A DNA stretch of 64,000 nucleotides from Agromyces larvae (GCF_022811705.1 NZ_CP094528.1:2170001-2234000); one strand, 5' to 3'; numbered from the stretch's first letter, positions 32,738 to 42,235 are shown. Notes: generated by a model not told the origin, from the letters alone. Numbers and translations are program-made.

Positions 32738-33349
32738 GTGACCGTCTCCACCGTCTCCGTCCCCGTCGGCCAGTGGATCGTCTCCCCCGACGGCCAGCGT
32801 TGGTGGTTCGACTCGGGCTCGCTCGCGCTCGACTTCGGGTACACGGGCGGGCTCGCCGTCGAGGCATCCGTCATCGAACAGCTGCACAGCCCCGACGACC
32901 TGAGCGTCTGGCTGCGCGACCGCTTCCCCGTGGCGATCGGCGCGGCGCGCACGCGCGACCTGTTCGACGCGACCATGCTGCGCGACGCGATCTCGCGGCT
33001 CGCACTGGCCGCGAGCCGCGGACAGGAGCTGCGCGGCGACGACATCGACGTGATCAACCTGGTCGCCGCGACCCCCGACATCCCGCCGACCCTCGCCGGC
33101 GGGTCCCGGCAGGCGGGCCGCTCGGTGCAGACCGTCGGTCAGGCGATGTCGACGATCGCGCGCGACGCCGTCGACCTGTTCTCGCCCGATCGCCACGGGC
33201 GCATCCGCGCGTGCAGCGCCGACGACTGCGGCATGGTGTACCTCGACACGTCGCGTGCGGCCACCCGTCGGTGGTGCTCGATGCAGCGCTGCGGCAACCG
33301 GGCGAAGGTGCGGGCGCACCGGGCCCGCAAGCTGGCGAAAGCGGCTTAG
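32738..33349 (+). CDS. CGNR zinc-finger transcription factor
   Basis: 203 residues, start GTG 32738. The C-terminus has the CGNR zinc finger: RACSADDCGMVYLDTS, then RRWCSMQRCGNRAKV. The four Cys bind zinc and the basic tail binds DNA. The N-terminal ABATE-like (stress-induced) domain has SLALDFGYTGG. Such proteins are thought to be stress or ligand-controlled repressors; the target is unknown. It is convergent with the ComB-like gene, with a 4-nt overlap of stops. Confidence 0.88.
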   Translation: MTVSTVSVPVGQWIVSPDGQRWWFDSGSLALDFGYTGGLAVEASVIEQLHSPDDLSVWLRDRFPVAIGAARTRDLFDATMLRDAISRLALAASRGQELRGDDIDVINLVAATPDIPPTLAGGSRQAGRSVQTVGQAMSTIARDAVDLFSPDRHGRIRACSADDCGMVYLDTSRAATRRWCSMQRCGNRAKVRAHRARKLAKAA

Positions 33350-33912
33350 CCGCGAGCGCCGGCCTGGCGCACGACGCGCGGTGCGTCGGAGGCGTCGAGC
33401 TGCCCCGCCGCCAGGAGCTGCTCGTGGGTGCGCCCCGCCTCGGCGGCGGCACGCCCGGCGCCCGACGCGGTCGTAAGGTGCCGCACGGCACGGCGCAGCC
33501 CCGCGAACGACGCGCAGGCGACGGCGGCCTCGGGCGATGTGTCGTCGATGCCGAGCGTGGTCAGCGCGTCGATGACGGCGCCCGCGGCGAGCAGGTCGAT
33601 CGCGTCGAAACCGTCGCCGCGGTCGGCGGCGATCACCGCGAGGTAGGCGCGGCGGCCGAGTCGCTCCTGTTCCGCGAGGATCCAGCGGGCGGTCGCGGTC
33701 GCATCCACGAAGCCGGCGACGGCGACGGATGCCTCGGGGCGCACGCCGTTCGCGGCAGCGAGCGCGGCCAGCGCGGCGGCACCGGCGGTCTCGTCGTCGA
33801 CGAGCGGATCGGCCCACACCACGATGTCGATGCCCTCGCCGACGCGCGCGAGACCGTCGGCGCCCTGCTCGAAGCGGACCTGATACCTGGACTGCGATGC
33901 GGCCGAACTCAC
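33346..33912 (-). CDS. 2-phosphosulfolactate phosphatase-like (ComB family)
   Basis: 188 residues, start GTG 33912. The fold blocks QVRFEQGADGL, DIVVWADPLVDD and VAVAGFVDATATARWIL resemble the ComB phosphatase family. In archaea this enzyme works in coenzyme M synthesis; in Microbacteriaceae the role is unknown because coenzyme M is not made. The shorter length and missing Asp/Lys pattern mean the name is a family label only. It ends in the last bases of the CGNR gene. Confidence 0.7.
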   Translation of the reverse strand: MSSAASQSRYQVRFEQGADGLARVGEGIDIVVWADPLVDDETAGAAALAALAAANGVRPEASVAVAGFVDATATARWILAEQERLGRRAYLAVIAADRGDGFDAIDLLAAGAVIDALTTLGIDDTSPEAAVACASFAGLRRAVRHLTTASGAGRAAAEAGRTHEQLLAAGQLDASDAPRVVRQAGARG

Positions 33913-34008
33913 CCGTGCACCCTATCGGCGGCGGCGCCGGCGCTCATGTCGGCCGCGTCATATTTCTCCCCGTGGGCCCGGTCGTCCCGGACGCACCGGC
34001 GCCGGCGT

Positions 34009-35265
34009 TCAGCGCGACAGGTCGTAGCGGGCGAGCGCGTCGGCGTCGGCGGCGCGGGCCGCGGCGCGGCGCGCGGCGTCGAGCGCGGCCACCGGGTCGG
34101 GTTCCTGTCGGGCGATCACCAGCTCGCGCTCGGCGTCGGCCAGGCGGGTGCGCGCGTCGGCTCCGACGCGGCCGCGCCCGCGATCGATGACGGCGGATGC
34201 CTCGCGCAGCGTGTGCTCGGCGATCGACAGCGCCCCGGCGAGCGCGGACCTCGCGCCGTCGAGCCGCCCGCCCGCGCGGCGCACCTCGGCGAGGGCGGTG
34301 TCGAGCCGGTCGCCGAGCGCGCGCAGCCGCGCCCGCCGTGCGAGCGGATCCGGGAGCCCTGCGGGTGCTTCGGCGAGCGCGGCCGAGCCGGCGGCGATCG
34401 CCGCACCGAGCTCCTCGGCGGCAGCGGACAGGCGCGGGTCGGCCAGGTCGCGCGACGCGGCATCCGCCTCGGTTCTGGCGGCGTCGAGCGCGGCCTCGAG
34501 CCGCTGCTCGTCGCCGGTCAGCGCGACCGCCGCGTCGTCGAGGCGCCGTTCGGCGGATTCCGCCTCGGCGAGCTCGCGCTCGGCGCGGGCGAGCACGGCC
34601 TCGAGCCGCGCCACGGCGGGGGCGGCGAGGAGACCGCCGCCGTCGAGCCGGTGCGCCTCGGCGAGCGCCGTCGCCGCCCGATCGGCCGCGTCGCGCGACG
34701 TCGCCAGCGCCGTCCCGGCGTACCGGGCCGCCAGTGCGTCGAGCCGTGCGACCGCCTCGCCGTGTCGCACCTCGAGGGCTGCGGCGCGCTCGCGCACCTG
34801 CGGCAGACGCCCGGCGGCGTCGCGCTCGGCGGCCCGGGCGTCGGCGGCCGAGGCATCCGCCCGTTCGACGATCTCGAGCACCGACCCGCAGAGCGCGGCG
34901 ATGCGCCCGCTCCACTCCCGCCGTTGCGCGGCGGTGTCGGGGATCGCGTCGTCGAGCCGCTGCTGGAGGAGCAGCGCCTCGCGCAGCGGCCCCCGCGCCC
35001 GCTCGATCTCGGCCCGGAAGACGCGGCCCGCCTCGGACCCGAAGCCCGCCTCGACGAACCCGGCCTCCCGCTCGGCCTCGCGCACCGCCTCGTCGGCGCG
35101 GACGATGAGCACCTTCGCCTCGACCTCGTCGGCGCGGACGCCGTCGAGCGCGCGGCGTTCGCGGCCGGCGCCGAGCCGCCGCACCCCCACCACCGCGCCC
35201 ACGGCGACGACCGCGGCCGCACCGAAGACCACGAGCGAAGGCACCCACCACAGCGCGTCCAGCAT
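34009..35265 (-). CDS. Membrane-anchored coiled-coil protein
   Basis: 418 residues, ATG 35265. One N-terminal membrane helix (WWVPSLVVFGAAAVVAVGAVVGV) is followed by about 380 residues rich in Ala, Arg and Glu, with heptad patterns typical of long coiled coils (EVEAKVLIVRADEAVREAE, split as EVEAKVLI and VRADEAVREAE). No catalytic motif is visible. The architecture suggests a cytoplasmic or extracellular rod, as in EzrA-like or TPM-linked proteins of Microbacteriaceae, but no TPM domain is present. Function unknown. Confidence 0.75.
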   Translation of the reverse strand: MLDALWWVPSLVVFGAAAVVAVGAVVGVRRLGAGRERRALDGVRADEVEAKVLIVRADEAVREAEREAGFVEAGFGSEAGRVFRAEIERARGPLREALLLQQRLDDAIPDTAAQRREWSGRIAALCGSVLEIVERADASAADARAAERDAAGRLPQVRERAAALEVRHGEAVARLDALAARYAGTALATSRDAADRAATALAEAHRLDGGGLLAAPAVARLEAVLARAERELAEAESAERRLDDAAVALTGDEQRLEAALDAARTEADAASRDLADPRLSAAAEELGAAIAAGSAALAEAPAGLPDPLARRARLRALGDRLDTALAEVRRAGGRLDGARSALAGALSIAEHTLREASAVIDRGRGRVGADARTRLADAERELVIARQEPDPVAALDAARRAAARAADADALARYDLSR

Positions 35266-35353
35266 GCCGGGGAGTCTATGACGTGACCCCGCACCTCCGC
35301 CGCGTCGGCCGGGAATGCTGCGCCGCGGCATCCGCTCGGCCTACGCTTCGCTC

Positions 35354-35944
35354 ATGCGGGTGCTTCTCAAGCTGACCCTCGACTGCGATGCGGATGCCGC
35401 GTGGCGCGCGATCCGCAGCCCGTCCGTGCTGCGCGAGGTGGTGGCGCCGTGGCTCGACTTCTCGTCCCTCGAACCCGACGGCCTGCCGACCACCTGGCCG
35501 CCCGGGCGCCACCGGCTGCAGGCGCTCGCGTTCCGGCGCTGGCCGACCGGCGAGGAGTTCGTGGACGTGTCGTACCCGGGCGGGCTGCCCGACGGCGTGC
35601 GGATGCTCCGCGACGGCGGCGGGGCGGTCACCGGCCCGTTCGCCGCGCTCGAGTCGTGGGACCACCGGATGGCGGTCTCGCCGCTGCCCGGCGGGCGCAC
35701 GCTGTACCGCGACCGGCTGCGGGCGTCGACCGGGTCGCCGATCGCGGATGCGGCGATCTGGTACCCGCTGTGGGCGTTCTGGCAGTGGCGGGGTGCGCGC
35801 ATCCGCGCGCTCGCGCCCGGGTGGGCGTTCGATCCGCCGGGCAGTGCGGATGCGACGGCCCGCGCCGGCCGCGAGGCATCCGTCTCGTCCGGGGCATCCG
35901 TCTCGTCCGGGGCATCCGCCGGCCGCGCGCGAGGCGACCGATGA
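35354..35944 (+). CDS. SRPBCC-like protein
   Basis: 196 residues, ATG 35354. The beginning (VLLKLTLDCDADAAWRAIRSP) and the middle (WDHRMAVSPLPGGRTLYRDR) fit the START/polyketide-cyclase-like helix-grip fold that binds hydrophobic ligands. A Gly-Pro-rich loop leads to IWYPLWAFWQWRGARI. The C-terminal tail carries a duplicated ASVSSG word made by an 18-nt repeat. The stop overlaps the next start (ATGA), so it is coupled to the DUF1684 gene. The ligand is unknown. Confidence 0.75.
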   Translation: MRVLLKLTLDCDADAAWRAIRSPSVLREVVAPWLDFSSLEPDGLPTTWPPGRHRLQALAFRRWPTGEEFVDVSYPGGLPDGVRMLRDGGGAVTGPFAALESWDHRMAVSPLPGGRTLYRDRLRASTGSPIADAAIWYPLWAFWQWRGARIRALAPGWAFDPPGSADATARAGREASVSSGASVSSGASAGRARGDR

Positions 35945-36570
35945 GCGCCACCCTCGCCGCCCTGCAGCTCGCCGACTGGCGACGGCGCGTCGCCGGCCTC
36001 TACGCGGGGGTCCGCCAGCTCAGCGCCCGCGACCCGCGCACCGGCCACGAGCTGTGGAAGTCGGGCCGCGACGAACTCTTCGCGGGCCACCCGCAGTCGC
36101 CGCTGCTGCCCGACGATCGCGCCCGGTTCACGGGGCTCACCGTGGCGCCGTACGACCCCGACTGGCGGTTCGAGCTCAGAGTGCGCCGCCCCGACGAGCC
36201 CGTGCGCATCACGGTCGACACCGCGACCGACGGCGCGATCCCGATGCTGCTGGTCGGCACCGTGCGGCTGCCGTATCTCGGCACGCTCGACGTCTGGCGC
36301 ATCACCGGGTACGCGGGCGGACTGTTCCTGCCCGTGAAGGACGGGCTCGCGGGCGCGCCCGGCGGCACGTACGGCGGCGGCCGCTACCTGCTCGACACGA
36401 TGAAGGGCGCCGACCTCGGCCCCGGAGCCGACGACGACAGCCTCGTGGTCGACTTCAACTTCGCGTACAACCCGTCGTGCGCATACGACCCGTCGTGGTC
36501 GTGCCCGCTGGCGCAGGCGGGCAACACGCTGCGCGAAGAAGTGCCGGTCGGCGAGCGAATGCCCCGCTGA
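35941..36570 (+). CDS. DUF1684 family protein
   Basis: 209 residues, ATG 35941 overlapping the previous stop. Family blocks: LADWRRRVAGLYAGVR, ELWKSGRDELFAGHPQSPL, then YDPDWRFEL, a hydrophobic LLVGTVRLPYLGTLDVWRI split into short strands, GLFLPVKDG and GGRYLLDT. The C-terminus has the conserved VDFNFAYNPSCAYDP(S)WSCPLA, given here as DFNFAYNPSCAYDP. This domain is widespread in actinobacteria and Bacteroidetes; its function is not known. Confidence 0.85.
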   Translation: MSATLAALQLADWRRRVAGLYAGVRQLSARDPRTGHELWKSGRDELFAGHPQSPLLPDDRARFTGLTVAPYDPDWRFELRVRRPDEPVRITVDTATDGAIPMLLVGTVRLPYLGTLDVWRITGYAGGLFLPVKDGLAGAPGGTYGGGRYLLDTMKGADLGPGADDDSLVVDFNFAYNPSCAYDPSWSCPLAQAGNTLREEVPVGERMPR

Positions 36571-36609
36571 CCCCCGCTGACCCCCTCTCACCCCCTCCCT
36601 CCCCGGAAC

Positions 36610-36688
36610 GCAATTCAGGTTCGGAGGTGTGTCGCGCCCCGGTTTCCCCGGCGACACGCCGCGACACGCCGCTCCCGACCTGAATTGC
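36610..36688. repeat. Palindromic repeat A, copy 1
   Basis: 79 nt bounded by GCAATTCAGG and its reverse complement CCTGAATTGC, with GTGTCGCG/CGCGACAC words inside. Copies 2 and 3 are at 38620 and 56348. The flank GGAAC before the first arm also recurs beside copy 3. Confidence 0.85.
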
Positions 36689-36972
36689 GCACAGCACAGC
36701 ACACCGCGGGGGCAGGGGGCACGGGCGGGGGCACGGGGGCTCGCTGAGTGGGCGTCCAGCCGGATCCGCTATGGTGGTGCACGGCCGCCGTCGTGCGGCC
36801 TGCGTCGTAGACACGCTTTCCGGGCTTCCGGCCTGATGGATTTCATACGGCGAACGGATGCGCCGACCGGCGCCTTCGCCCACTTCTCACCGCAGGGTTC
36901 GCGCCACGATGCGCGCCCGGGCGTGGCATCCGGCTGCGCCCTGAACCCCGGTGCCCACCCGAACAGGACCTC
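36689..36972 (+). other. Long leader upstream of the DEAD-box helicase
   Basis: No gene is visible in these 284 nt. A CTATGGTG element at about 36773 could be a -10 box, but I find no matching -35. A GC-rich inverted repeat around 36780-36805 could form a hairpin. Long structured leaders are usual for cold-inducible DEAD-box helicase genes; that link is inference. Confidence 0.35.
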
Positions 36973-38529
36973 ATGACCGACCTGACCTTCGGCACGCTCG
37001 GCGTGCCCGCCCCGCTCGTCGCCGTGCTCGCGGCCGACGGCAAGACCTCCCCCTTCCCGATCCAGGCCGACACCCTGCCCGACACGCTCGCCGGCCGCGA
37101 CGTGCTCGGCCGCGGCAAGACCGGCTCGGGCAAGACCATCGCCTTCGCGCTGCCCATGGTGGCGCGCCTCGGCACGAAGCTCGCCGGCGGCCGCCGTCGC
37201 GCGGGCCGCCCGCTCGGCCTCGTGCTCGCCCCGACCCGCGAGCTCGCCACCCAGATCGACGCAGTGCTCGCGCCGCTCGCCGCCGCCTACGGCATGAAGA
37301 CCACGACGATCTTCGGCGGCATCAACCAGAAGCGCCAGGTCGACGCGCTGCGCGCCGGCGTCGACATCGTCGTCGCCTGCCCCGGCCGGCTCGAAGACCT
37401 CATGAAGCAGGGCCACGTCACCCTCGACGCCGTCGAGATCACCGTGCTCGACGAGGCCGACCACATGGCCGACCTCGGGTTCCTGCCAGTCGTCACGCGC
37501 ATCATGGACAAGACGCCCGCCGACGGCCAGCGCCTGCTGTTCTCGGCGACGCTCGACAACGGCGTGGACAAGCTCGTGAAGCGCTTCCTCCACAACGAGG
37601 TGCTGCACTCGGTCGACGAGGCCACCTCGCACGTCGCGGCGATGACCCACCACGTGTTCGAGGTCGCCGACACCGACCAGAAGAACGAGCTCGTGCGCAC
37701 CCTCGCGAGCGGCATGGGCCGTCGCATCCTCTTCATGCGCACGAAGCACCAGGCGAAGAAGCTCGCGAAGAAGCTCACCGAGCAGGGCATCCCCGCCGTC
37801 GACCTGCACGGCAACCTGTCGCAGCCGCAGCGCGACCGCAACCTCGCCGCGTTCGGCGACGGTTCGGTGCGCGTCATGGTCGCCACGGATGTCGCGGCCC
37901 GCGGCGTGCACGTCGACGACATCGAACTCGTCATCCACGTCGACCCGCCGATGGAGCACAAGGCGTACCTGCACCGCTCGGGCCGCACCGCCCGCGCCGG
38001 CAGCGAGGGCGACGTGGTCACGATCGCGATCCCCGGCCAGATGGACGACCTGAAGAAGCTGCTGCGCAAGGCTGCGATCCAGGTCACCCCGCAGCGGGTC
38101 ACCCCGTCGTCGCCGAGCGTCACGGCGCTCGTCGGCGAGGTCGCGCCGTACGTGAAGCCGGCTCCGAAGTCGGCCGCGCCCCAGCAGGGCGGCGGGCGGT
38201 CGCAGGGTGCGAACGCGCAGCGCAAGCGCGCGGCGCGCGGCGGCGGTCAGGGCCAGGCGGCGGATGTCTCGAGCCCGCGCCGGCGCGACCGTTCGGGCCG
38301 TCCGGCCGAAGCCAAGGCCAGCGCCCCGAAGCGCGGCCAGGGCCACAGCCGCGGCGCGCAGACCACGGGCGCGCAGCGTCAGGCGTCGGGCCAGCCCGCG
38401 CAGGCGTCGGGCGCGAAGCGCGGAGCATCCGGTTCGCAGGGCCGCTCGTCGGCGAAGCAGCCGCTTCGCGTCGGCAGCCTCGTGAGCCCCAGCCGCAACC
38501 AGCGCACGAACCGCCGCGCGCAGGGCTGA
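36973..38529 (+). CDS. DEAD-box RNA helicase
   Basis: 518 residues, ATG 36973. Motifs in order: Q motif FPIQADTLP, Walker A GKTGSGKT, PTRELA, the DEAD box VLDEADHMADLGFLP, SAT in FSATLD, then VATDVAARGVHVDDI and HRSGRTARAG. The last 140 residues form a basic Gly/Ala/Gln-rich tail typical of RhlE/CsdA-like proteins that binds RNA. It unwinds structured RNA during ribosome assembly or mRNA decay, especially in the cold. It is followed by a GC-only low-complexity stretch and by repeat A copy 2. Confidence 0.95.
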   Translation: MTDLTFGTLGVPAPLVAVLAADGKTSPFPIQADTLPDTLAGRDVLGRGKTGSGKTIAFALPMVARLGTKLAGGRRRAGRPLGLVLAPTRELATQIDAVLAPLAAAYGMKTTTIFGGINQKRQVDALRAGVDIVVACPGRLEDLMKQGHVTLDAVEITVLDEADHMADLGFLPVVTRIMDKTPADGQRLLFSATLDNGVDKLVKRFLHNEVLHSVDEATSHVAAMTHHVFEVADTDQKNELVRTLASGMGRRILFMRTKHQAKKLAKKLTEQGIPAVDLHGNLSQPQRDRNLAAFGDGSVRVMVATDVAARGVHVDDIELVIHVDPPMEHKAYLHRSGRTARAGSEGDVVTIAIPGQMDDLKKLLRKAAIQVTPQRVTPSSPSVTALVGEVAPYVKPAPKSAAPQQGGGRSQGANAQRKRAARGGGQGQAADVSSPRRRDRSGRPAEAKASAPKRGQGHSRGAQTTGAQRQASGQPAQASGAKRGASGSQGRSSAKQPLRVGSLVSPSRNQRTNRRAQG

Positions 38530-38619
38530 CGCGCGCCACCGCGCGCACCGCGCGCAGCGCGCGCAGCCGCGCAGCGCGCGCAGAACAGCCGGCGCGCAGG
38601 GCGCGCACCGCGTGCGTTC

Positions 38620-38699
38620 GCAATTCAGGTACGCACACCGGCGCGCCCGGCGTGTCGCGGGGTGAAACCCCCGACACGCCGGGCGCGTTCCTGAATCGC
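38620..38699. repeat. Palindromic repeat A, copy 2
   Basis: 80 nt with terminal GCAATTCAGG and CCTGAATCGC (one change) and an inner GGCGTGTCGCGGGG/CCCCCGACACGCC palindrome. It lies between the convergent helicase and HtrA-like genes and could end both transcripts. Confidence 0.85.
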
Positions 38700-38717
38700 C
38701 TCCCGGGGGGGTCGGCG

Positions 38718-40223
38718 TCAGTAGCTCGCGTAGAACGTGGCGAGCACCTGGTCGATGCCCTCGAGGTCGGCGTCCGAGATCCCCTGCGCCGCCACGATCG
38801 TCGTGTACGTGCCGGCGTAATCGGTTGCGCCGACGACGACGTAGGTCGCCGAACCTCCGCAGCCGGTGAAGATCTCCCAGACGCCGGTGTGGAATCCGTC
38901 GTCGAACGGCTCCCGCCCGGTCGACGTGCAGCCCTCCTCGGCGGCGCCGGTCGCGACCAGGTCGGCCGCGGCATCCGGCGAGACGGGGGCACCCCGGGTC
39001 GCGTAGACCGTCGCCCCCGGCGTGGCCCAGCTGCCCTGGAACCCGGCCAGGTCGGGCGAGGCCGACGCCGACTGCCAGGTCGTGCCGTTCCCGTCGGTGA
39101 CGGGCGCGCCGTCGGTCTGCGCCCACGACGCCGGCACCTCGAACGTGATCGCGCCCGAGTCATCGGTGACGGTGACCGTGTCCGCCGACGGCTCGGCGCT
39201 CGAACCCGACCCGACGACCGGCACCGCCGTGAGCGGGTCGCCGTTGAACTGGCCGCGGTAGTACGCGTCCTCGCTGGGGCGGTAGAGCTCGACCGAGAGC
39301 GTGGCATCCTGACCGTGCGTGCGCAGCACGTCGCAGTACTCGGTGAGGGTGCCGTTCACGCCGAGGCTGACGCCCTCCATCGTCGTGAGCAGGTCGCCCG
39401 GCTCGACCCCGGCCTCGTCGGCGACCGAACCCGACTTCACCGAGTTGACCCAGATGCCGAGCCCCGTGCCGTCCTCGCCGACGAGCGCCTCGCCGTTGAT
39501 GCCCAGGCTCAGCACGTCCTCACCGTCGACGAGGTCGCCGATGACGTCGAGCACCGCGTCGCGGTGGATCGCGTAGTTGTAGTCCAGCGCGTCGTTGCCG
39601 GCGTAGTTCACCCCGACCAGCGCGCCGTTCGAGTCGACCAGCGGGCCGCCCGAGTTGCCGCCGCGGATGCGCGCGTCGTGCTCGATGACCGAGTCGATCG
39701 ACGCCCACGGCGTCTCACCGCCGGTGACCGCCTTCGACACGATCCCCTTCGTCTCGGTGAAGGTGGGGTCGCCGAGCGGGAACCCCGCCGCGTACACGTC
39801 GAGCGCGGTCTCGATGTCGCCCTTGCGCCAGTCGAGGAACGGATACCCCGACCCCTCGAGCTGCACGACCGCGAGGTCGAGGCACTCCGACGAGCCGAGC
39901 ACCTTGGCGCTCAACTCCTTCGTGGTGTCGCCGCCGCGCCACACCTTGATGGTGCCGGCGCCGGTGACGACGTGGTTGTTCGTGACGGCCAGGCCGTCGG
40001 GGGTGATGAGGAACCCCGACCCGCGACCGGCCGCCTCGTACCCGCCCTCCTCGGGCGAGACGAAGGTGCCGACGGATTCGAGCTGGATCGTGGCGGATTG
40101 CACGCCGTCGAAGCCGACGGGCCCCGACCCGCCGCCTCCGATCGCGAAGCATCCGGTGAGGCCGACCGCGATGACGCCGGCTCCGGCGGCAGCGGTGATG
40201 ACGGTGTGTGTGCGTGTGGGCAT
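38718..40223 (-). CDS. HtrA-like serine protease lipoprotein with PDZ
   Basis: 501 residues. A signal peptide ends in a lipobox LTGC (C25). The trypsin-like domain (about 45-215) has the triad H84 (TNNHVV), D116 (LDLAVV) and S191 (RGGNSGGPL), the chymotrypsin-type order. A PDZ-like domain follows (about 235-330; IWVNSVKSGSVADEAGVEPGDLL, split here as GSVADEAGVEPGDLL). The last 170 residues are beta-rich, with two Cys pairs, and resemble a serine-protease-linked C-terminal domain found in actinobacteria. It probably acts in quality control or substrate cutting outside the membrane. Confidence 0.92.
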   Translation of the reverse strand: MPTRTHTVITAAAGAGVIAVGLTGCFAIGGGGSGPVGFDGVQSATIQLESVGTFVSPEEGGYEAAGRGSGFLITPDGLAVTNNHVVTGAGTIKVWRGGDTTKELSAKVLGSSECLDLAVVQLEGSGYPFLDWRKGDIETALDVYAAGFPLGDPTFTETKGIVSKAVTGGETPWASIDSVIEHDARIRGGNSGGPLVDSNGALVGVNYAGNDALDYNYAIHRDAVLDVIGDLVDGEDVLSLGINGEALVGEDGTGLGIWVNSVKSGSVADEAGVEPGDLLTTMEGVSLGVNGTLTEYCDVLRTHGQDATLSVELYRPSEDAYYRGQFNGDPLTAVPVVGSGSSAEPSADTVTVTDDSGAITFEVPASWAQTDGAPVTDGNGTTWQSASASPDLAGFQGSWATPGATVYATRGAPVSPDAAADLVATGAAEEGCTSTGREPFDDGFHTGVWEIFTGCGGSATYVVVGATDYAGTYTTIVAAQGISDADLEGIDQVLATFYASY

Positions 40224-40385
40224 GATCGCAAGCTACGGATGCCACGGGGCGGCGGGCACCGTGGCATCCCTCGTTCCCGGAGCGGTCGGCACTGAGCCGC
40301 GGGTCGGTGCGGGCCCTGAGGCATCCGTGACGGGTCCGGCCGCTCGATTTCGTGTCCGAGACTCCCTCGCCTACCCTTGACCGAC

Positions 40386-40892
40386 ATGAGCACCGACGTC
40401 GTTGCCCAAGCAGTCATCCGCCCCATCCGCGACTCCGATGCGGAGGCGCTCGGTCGCGTGCATGCGACCTGCTGGCACGAGACCTACGACCACCTGATCA
40501 GCGCCGCCGCGTTCGAGCACCTCTCGCCGCGCCGCATGGCCGAGCTGTGGAACCACCTCGCCGAGCGAGGCGAGGAGTACGCGCAGTACGCGGCGGTCGT
40601 CGACGGCGAGATCGTCGGCTTCGCGGGCTCCGGTCCGGCGCGCGACGAGGATGCTCCGCGCGAACGAGAGCTGTACTTCATCTACGTGCTCGACGCCTAC
40701 CACGGCACCGGCATCGGCAAGCAGCTCTTCGACGCCGTCATCGGCGAGGGCGAGGGCGTGTACCTGTGGGTCGCCGAGGACAACCCCCGCGCGCACCGGT
40801 TCTACGCACGCAACGGGTTCGTCGCCGACGGCGCCGCCCAGGACCAGCCGTTCCTCGGCGAGGAGATCCACGAGGTGCGCCTGGTGCGCTGA
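40386..40892 (+). CDS. GNAT-family acetyltransferase
   Basis: 168 residues, ATG 40386 (an upstream TTG is weaker). It has the GNAT core: IRPIRDSDAEALGRVHATCW, a beta-bulge strand at LYFIYVLDAYHGTGIGKQLFD (with the acetyl-CoA loop HGTGIG), and the final ARNGFVADG. The motif VATCWHETY resembles enzymes that modify small amines or peptides; the substrate cannot be read. It is divergent from the HtrA-like gene. Confidence 0.88.
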   Translation: MSTDVVAQAVIRPIRDSDAEALGRVHATCWHETYDHLISAAAFEHLSPRRMAELWNHLAERGEEYAQYAAVVDGEIVGFAGSGPARDEDAPRERELYFIYVLDAYHGTGIGKQLFDAVIGEGEGVYLWVAEDNPRAHRFYARNGFVADGAAQDQPFLGEEIHEVRLVR

Positions 40893-41056
40893 CGAGCGCG
40901 CGGGCGATCGGTTCCCGGACCGCGGCTGTCGGGCCGCGCCCATCGACCCCGTCGTCGGCCGATCGGCCGAGGCGGGTCGGCGTCGATGTGGCCGTTCGGC
41001 CGATTGACGCGTTGCGGCGGGCGCGCGATCGTGGTGCCGAGCGAAGGGACCCACCC

Positions 41057-41557
41057 ATGGACGAGCATGAGACCGCCGAGGCCGTCACCACCGCCGGCCC
41101 GGGCCGCGACGCGCGGATCCCGCCCCGATGGTTCGTGCGCACCGCATGGGTGGTGCACCGCGGCATCTACCGGTCGACCGGCGGGCGGCTCGGTCTGCGC
41201 CCGCCGCAGCCGGGACGCTGGGGCATGATGCACCTGACGACGGTCGGCCGGCGCACCGGCAAGGAGCGATCGGTCATCGTCGCGTACTTCGAGGACGGAC
41301 CGAACCTCGTCACCCTCGCGATGAACGGATGGGCCGCGCCCGAGCCGGCCTGGTGGCTCAATCTGCAGGCGGACCCCGAGGCGACGGTCGTGGTCGACGG
41401 CGAGTCGCGCACGGTGCGAGGTCGTGCGGCCGCGGGGTCCGAGCGGTCGCGGCTGTGGGCGGCATGGCGCACCTTCGGCGACGACCTCGACGCGCACGCG
41501 TCGCTGCGCCCGACCGAGACGGCGGTCGTGGTCCTCGAACCGCGGACGGCCGGCTGA
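41057..41557 (+). CDS. Deazaflavin-dependent nitroreductase (Ddn-like)
   Basis: 166 residues, ATG 41057. It has the split-barrel FDOR-B core: VHRGIYRSTGGRLGLR, the F420-binding LTTVGRRTGKERSV, VTLAMNGWAAPEPAWWLNLQADPE (here as NGWAAPEPAWWLNLQ) and VRGRAAAGSERSRLW. This matches Ddn-type enzymes, which use cofactor F420H2 to reduce quinones or nitro compounds. It implies that the host makes F420, as many actinobacteria do. Confidence 0.9.
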   Translation: MDEHETAEAVTTAGPGRDARIPPRWFVRTAWVVHRGIYRSTGGRLGLRPPQPGRWGMMHLTTVGRRTGKERSVIVAYFEDGPNLVTLAMNGWAAPEPAWWLNLQADPEATVVVDGESRTVRGRAAAGSERSRLWAAWRTFGDDLDAHASLRPTETAVVVLEPRTAG

Positions 41558-41573
41558 GCGGGATCCCGCGGGC

Positions 41574-42152
41574 TTAGCCCAGCGCGCCCACCGACGCGAG
41601 CGCCCGCCGCACGAGCACCCCCCGACCGCCCTCGAGTTCGGCGACGACGCCGTCGCTCGCGGCCTCCGCCGGAGGCATCCAGGTCACCTCGAGCGCATCC
41701 TGGCGCGGCTCGCACGTTCCGGTGACCGGCACCACGTAGACCAGTGAGACCGCGTGCTGGCGCTCGTCGGAGAACGGCGAGATGCCGGGCAGCGGGAAGT
41801 ACTCGGCCACCGTCGCCGGCACCGGCGATGCCGGCAGCAGCGGGAACGCCATCGGTCCGAGGTCCTTCTCGAGATGGCGGAAGAGCGCGTCGCGCAGCGT
41901 CTCGCCGTACATCACCCGGCCCGACACCAGGGTTCGGGTCATCTCGCCCACGGAGTTCGCCCGCAGCAGCAGGCCGACCTCGGTGACCTGCCCGAGCCCG
42001 TCGACGCGCACGGGCACCGCCTCGACGTACAGCAGCGGCAGCCGGCCGCGCACCTGCGCGAGCTCGAGATCGCTCAGCCAGCCCGGGTTCGCCGGCGGCG
42101 TCTGCGACGGCTCGTCGGGGTGCCAGTCGGGGTCCGGGGTGCGCACGCTCAT
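41574..42152 (-). CDS. NUDIX-like protein, DUF4916
   Basis: 192 residues, ATG 42152. The N-terminus (DWHPDEPSQTPPANPGWLS) is typical of the DUF4916 NUDIX-like family of actinobacteria. The core has LLLRANSVGEMTRTLVSGRV, then GETLRDALFRHLEKDLGP, which holds the place of the NUDIX box although its Glu pattern is incomplete. It may bind or cleave a nucleotide derivative. It is divergent from the esterase gene across repeat B copy 1. Confidence 0.8.
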   Translation of the reverse strand: MSVRTPDPDWHPDEPSQTPPANPGWLSDLELAQVRGRLPLLYVEAVPVRVDGLGQVTEVGLLLRANSVGEMTRTLVSGRVMYGETLRDALFRHLEKDLGPMAFPLLPASPVPATVAEYFPLPGISPFSDERQHAVSLVYVVPVTGTCEPRQDALEVTWMPPAEAASDGVVAELEGGRGVLVRRALASVGALG

Positions 42153-42235
42153 GGGTCGATTCTGCCCCACCCCCGTTCGAGCGGCCCGATGGGCGCACCA
42201 CGGCCGGGTTCGGGCGGGCGGCTCTGTGCGGCGTT

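Noticed and set aside
36760..36790. Promoter of the helicase gene at CTATGGTG
   Set aside because: A -10-like box without a convincing -35 box at 16-18 nt; only mentioned as possible.
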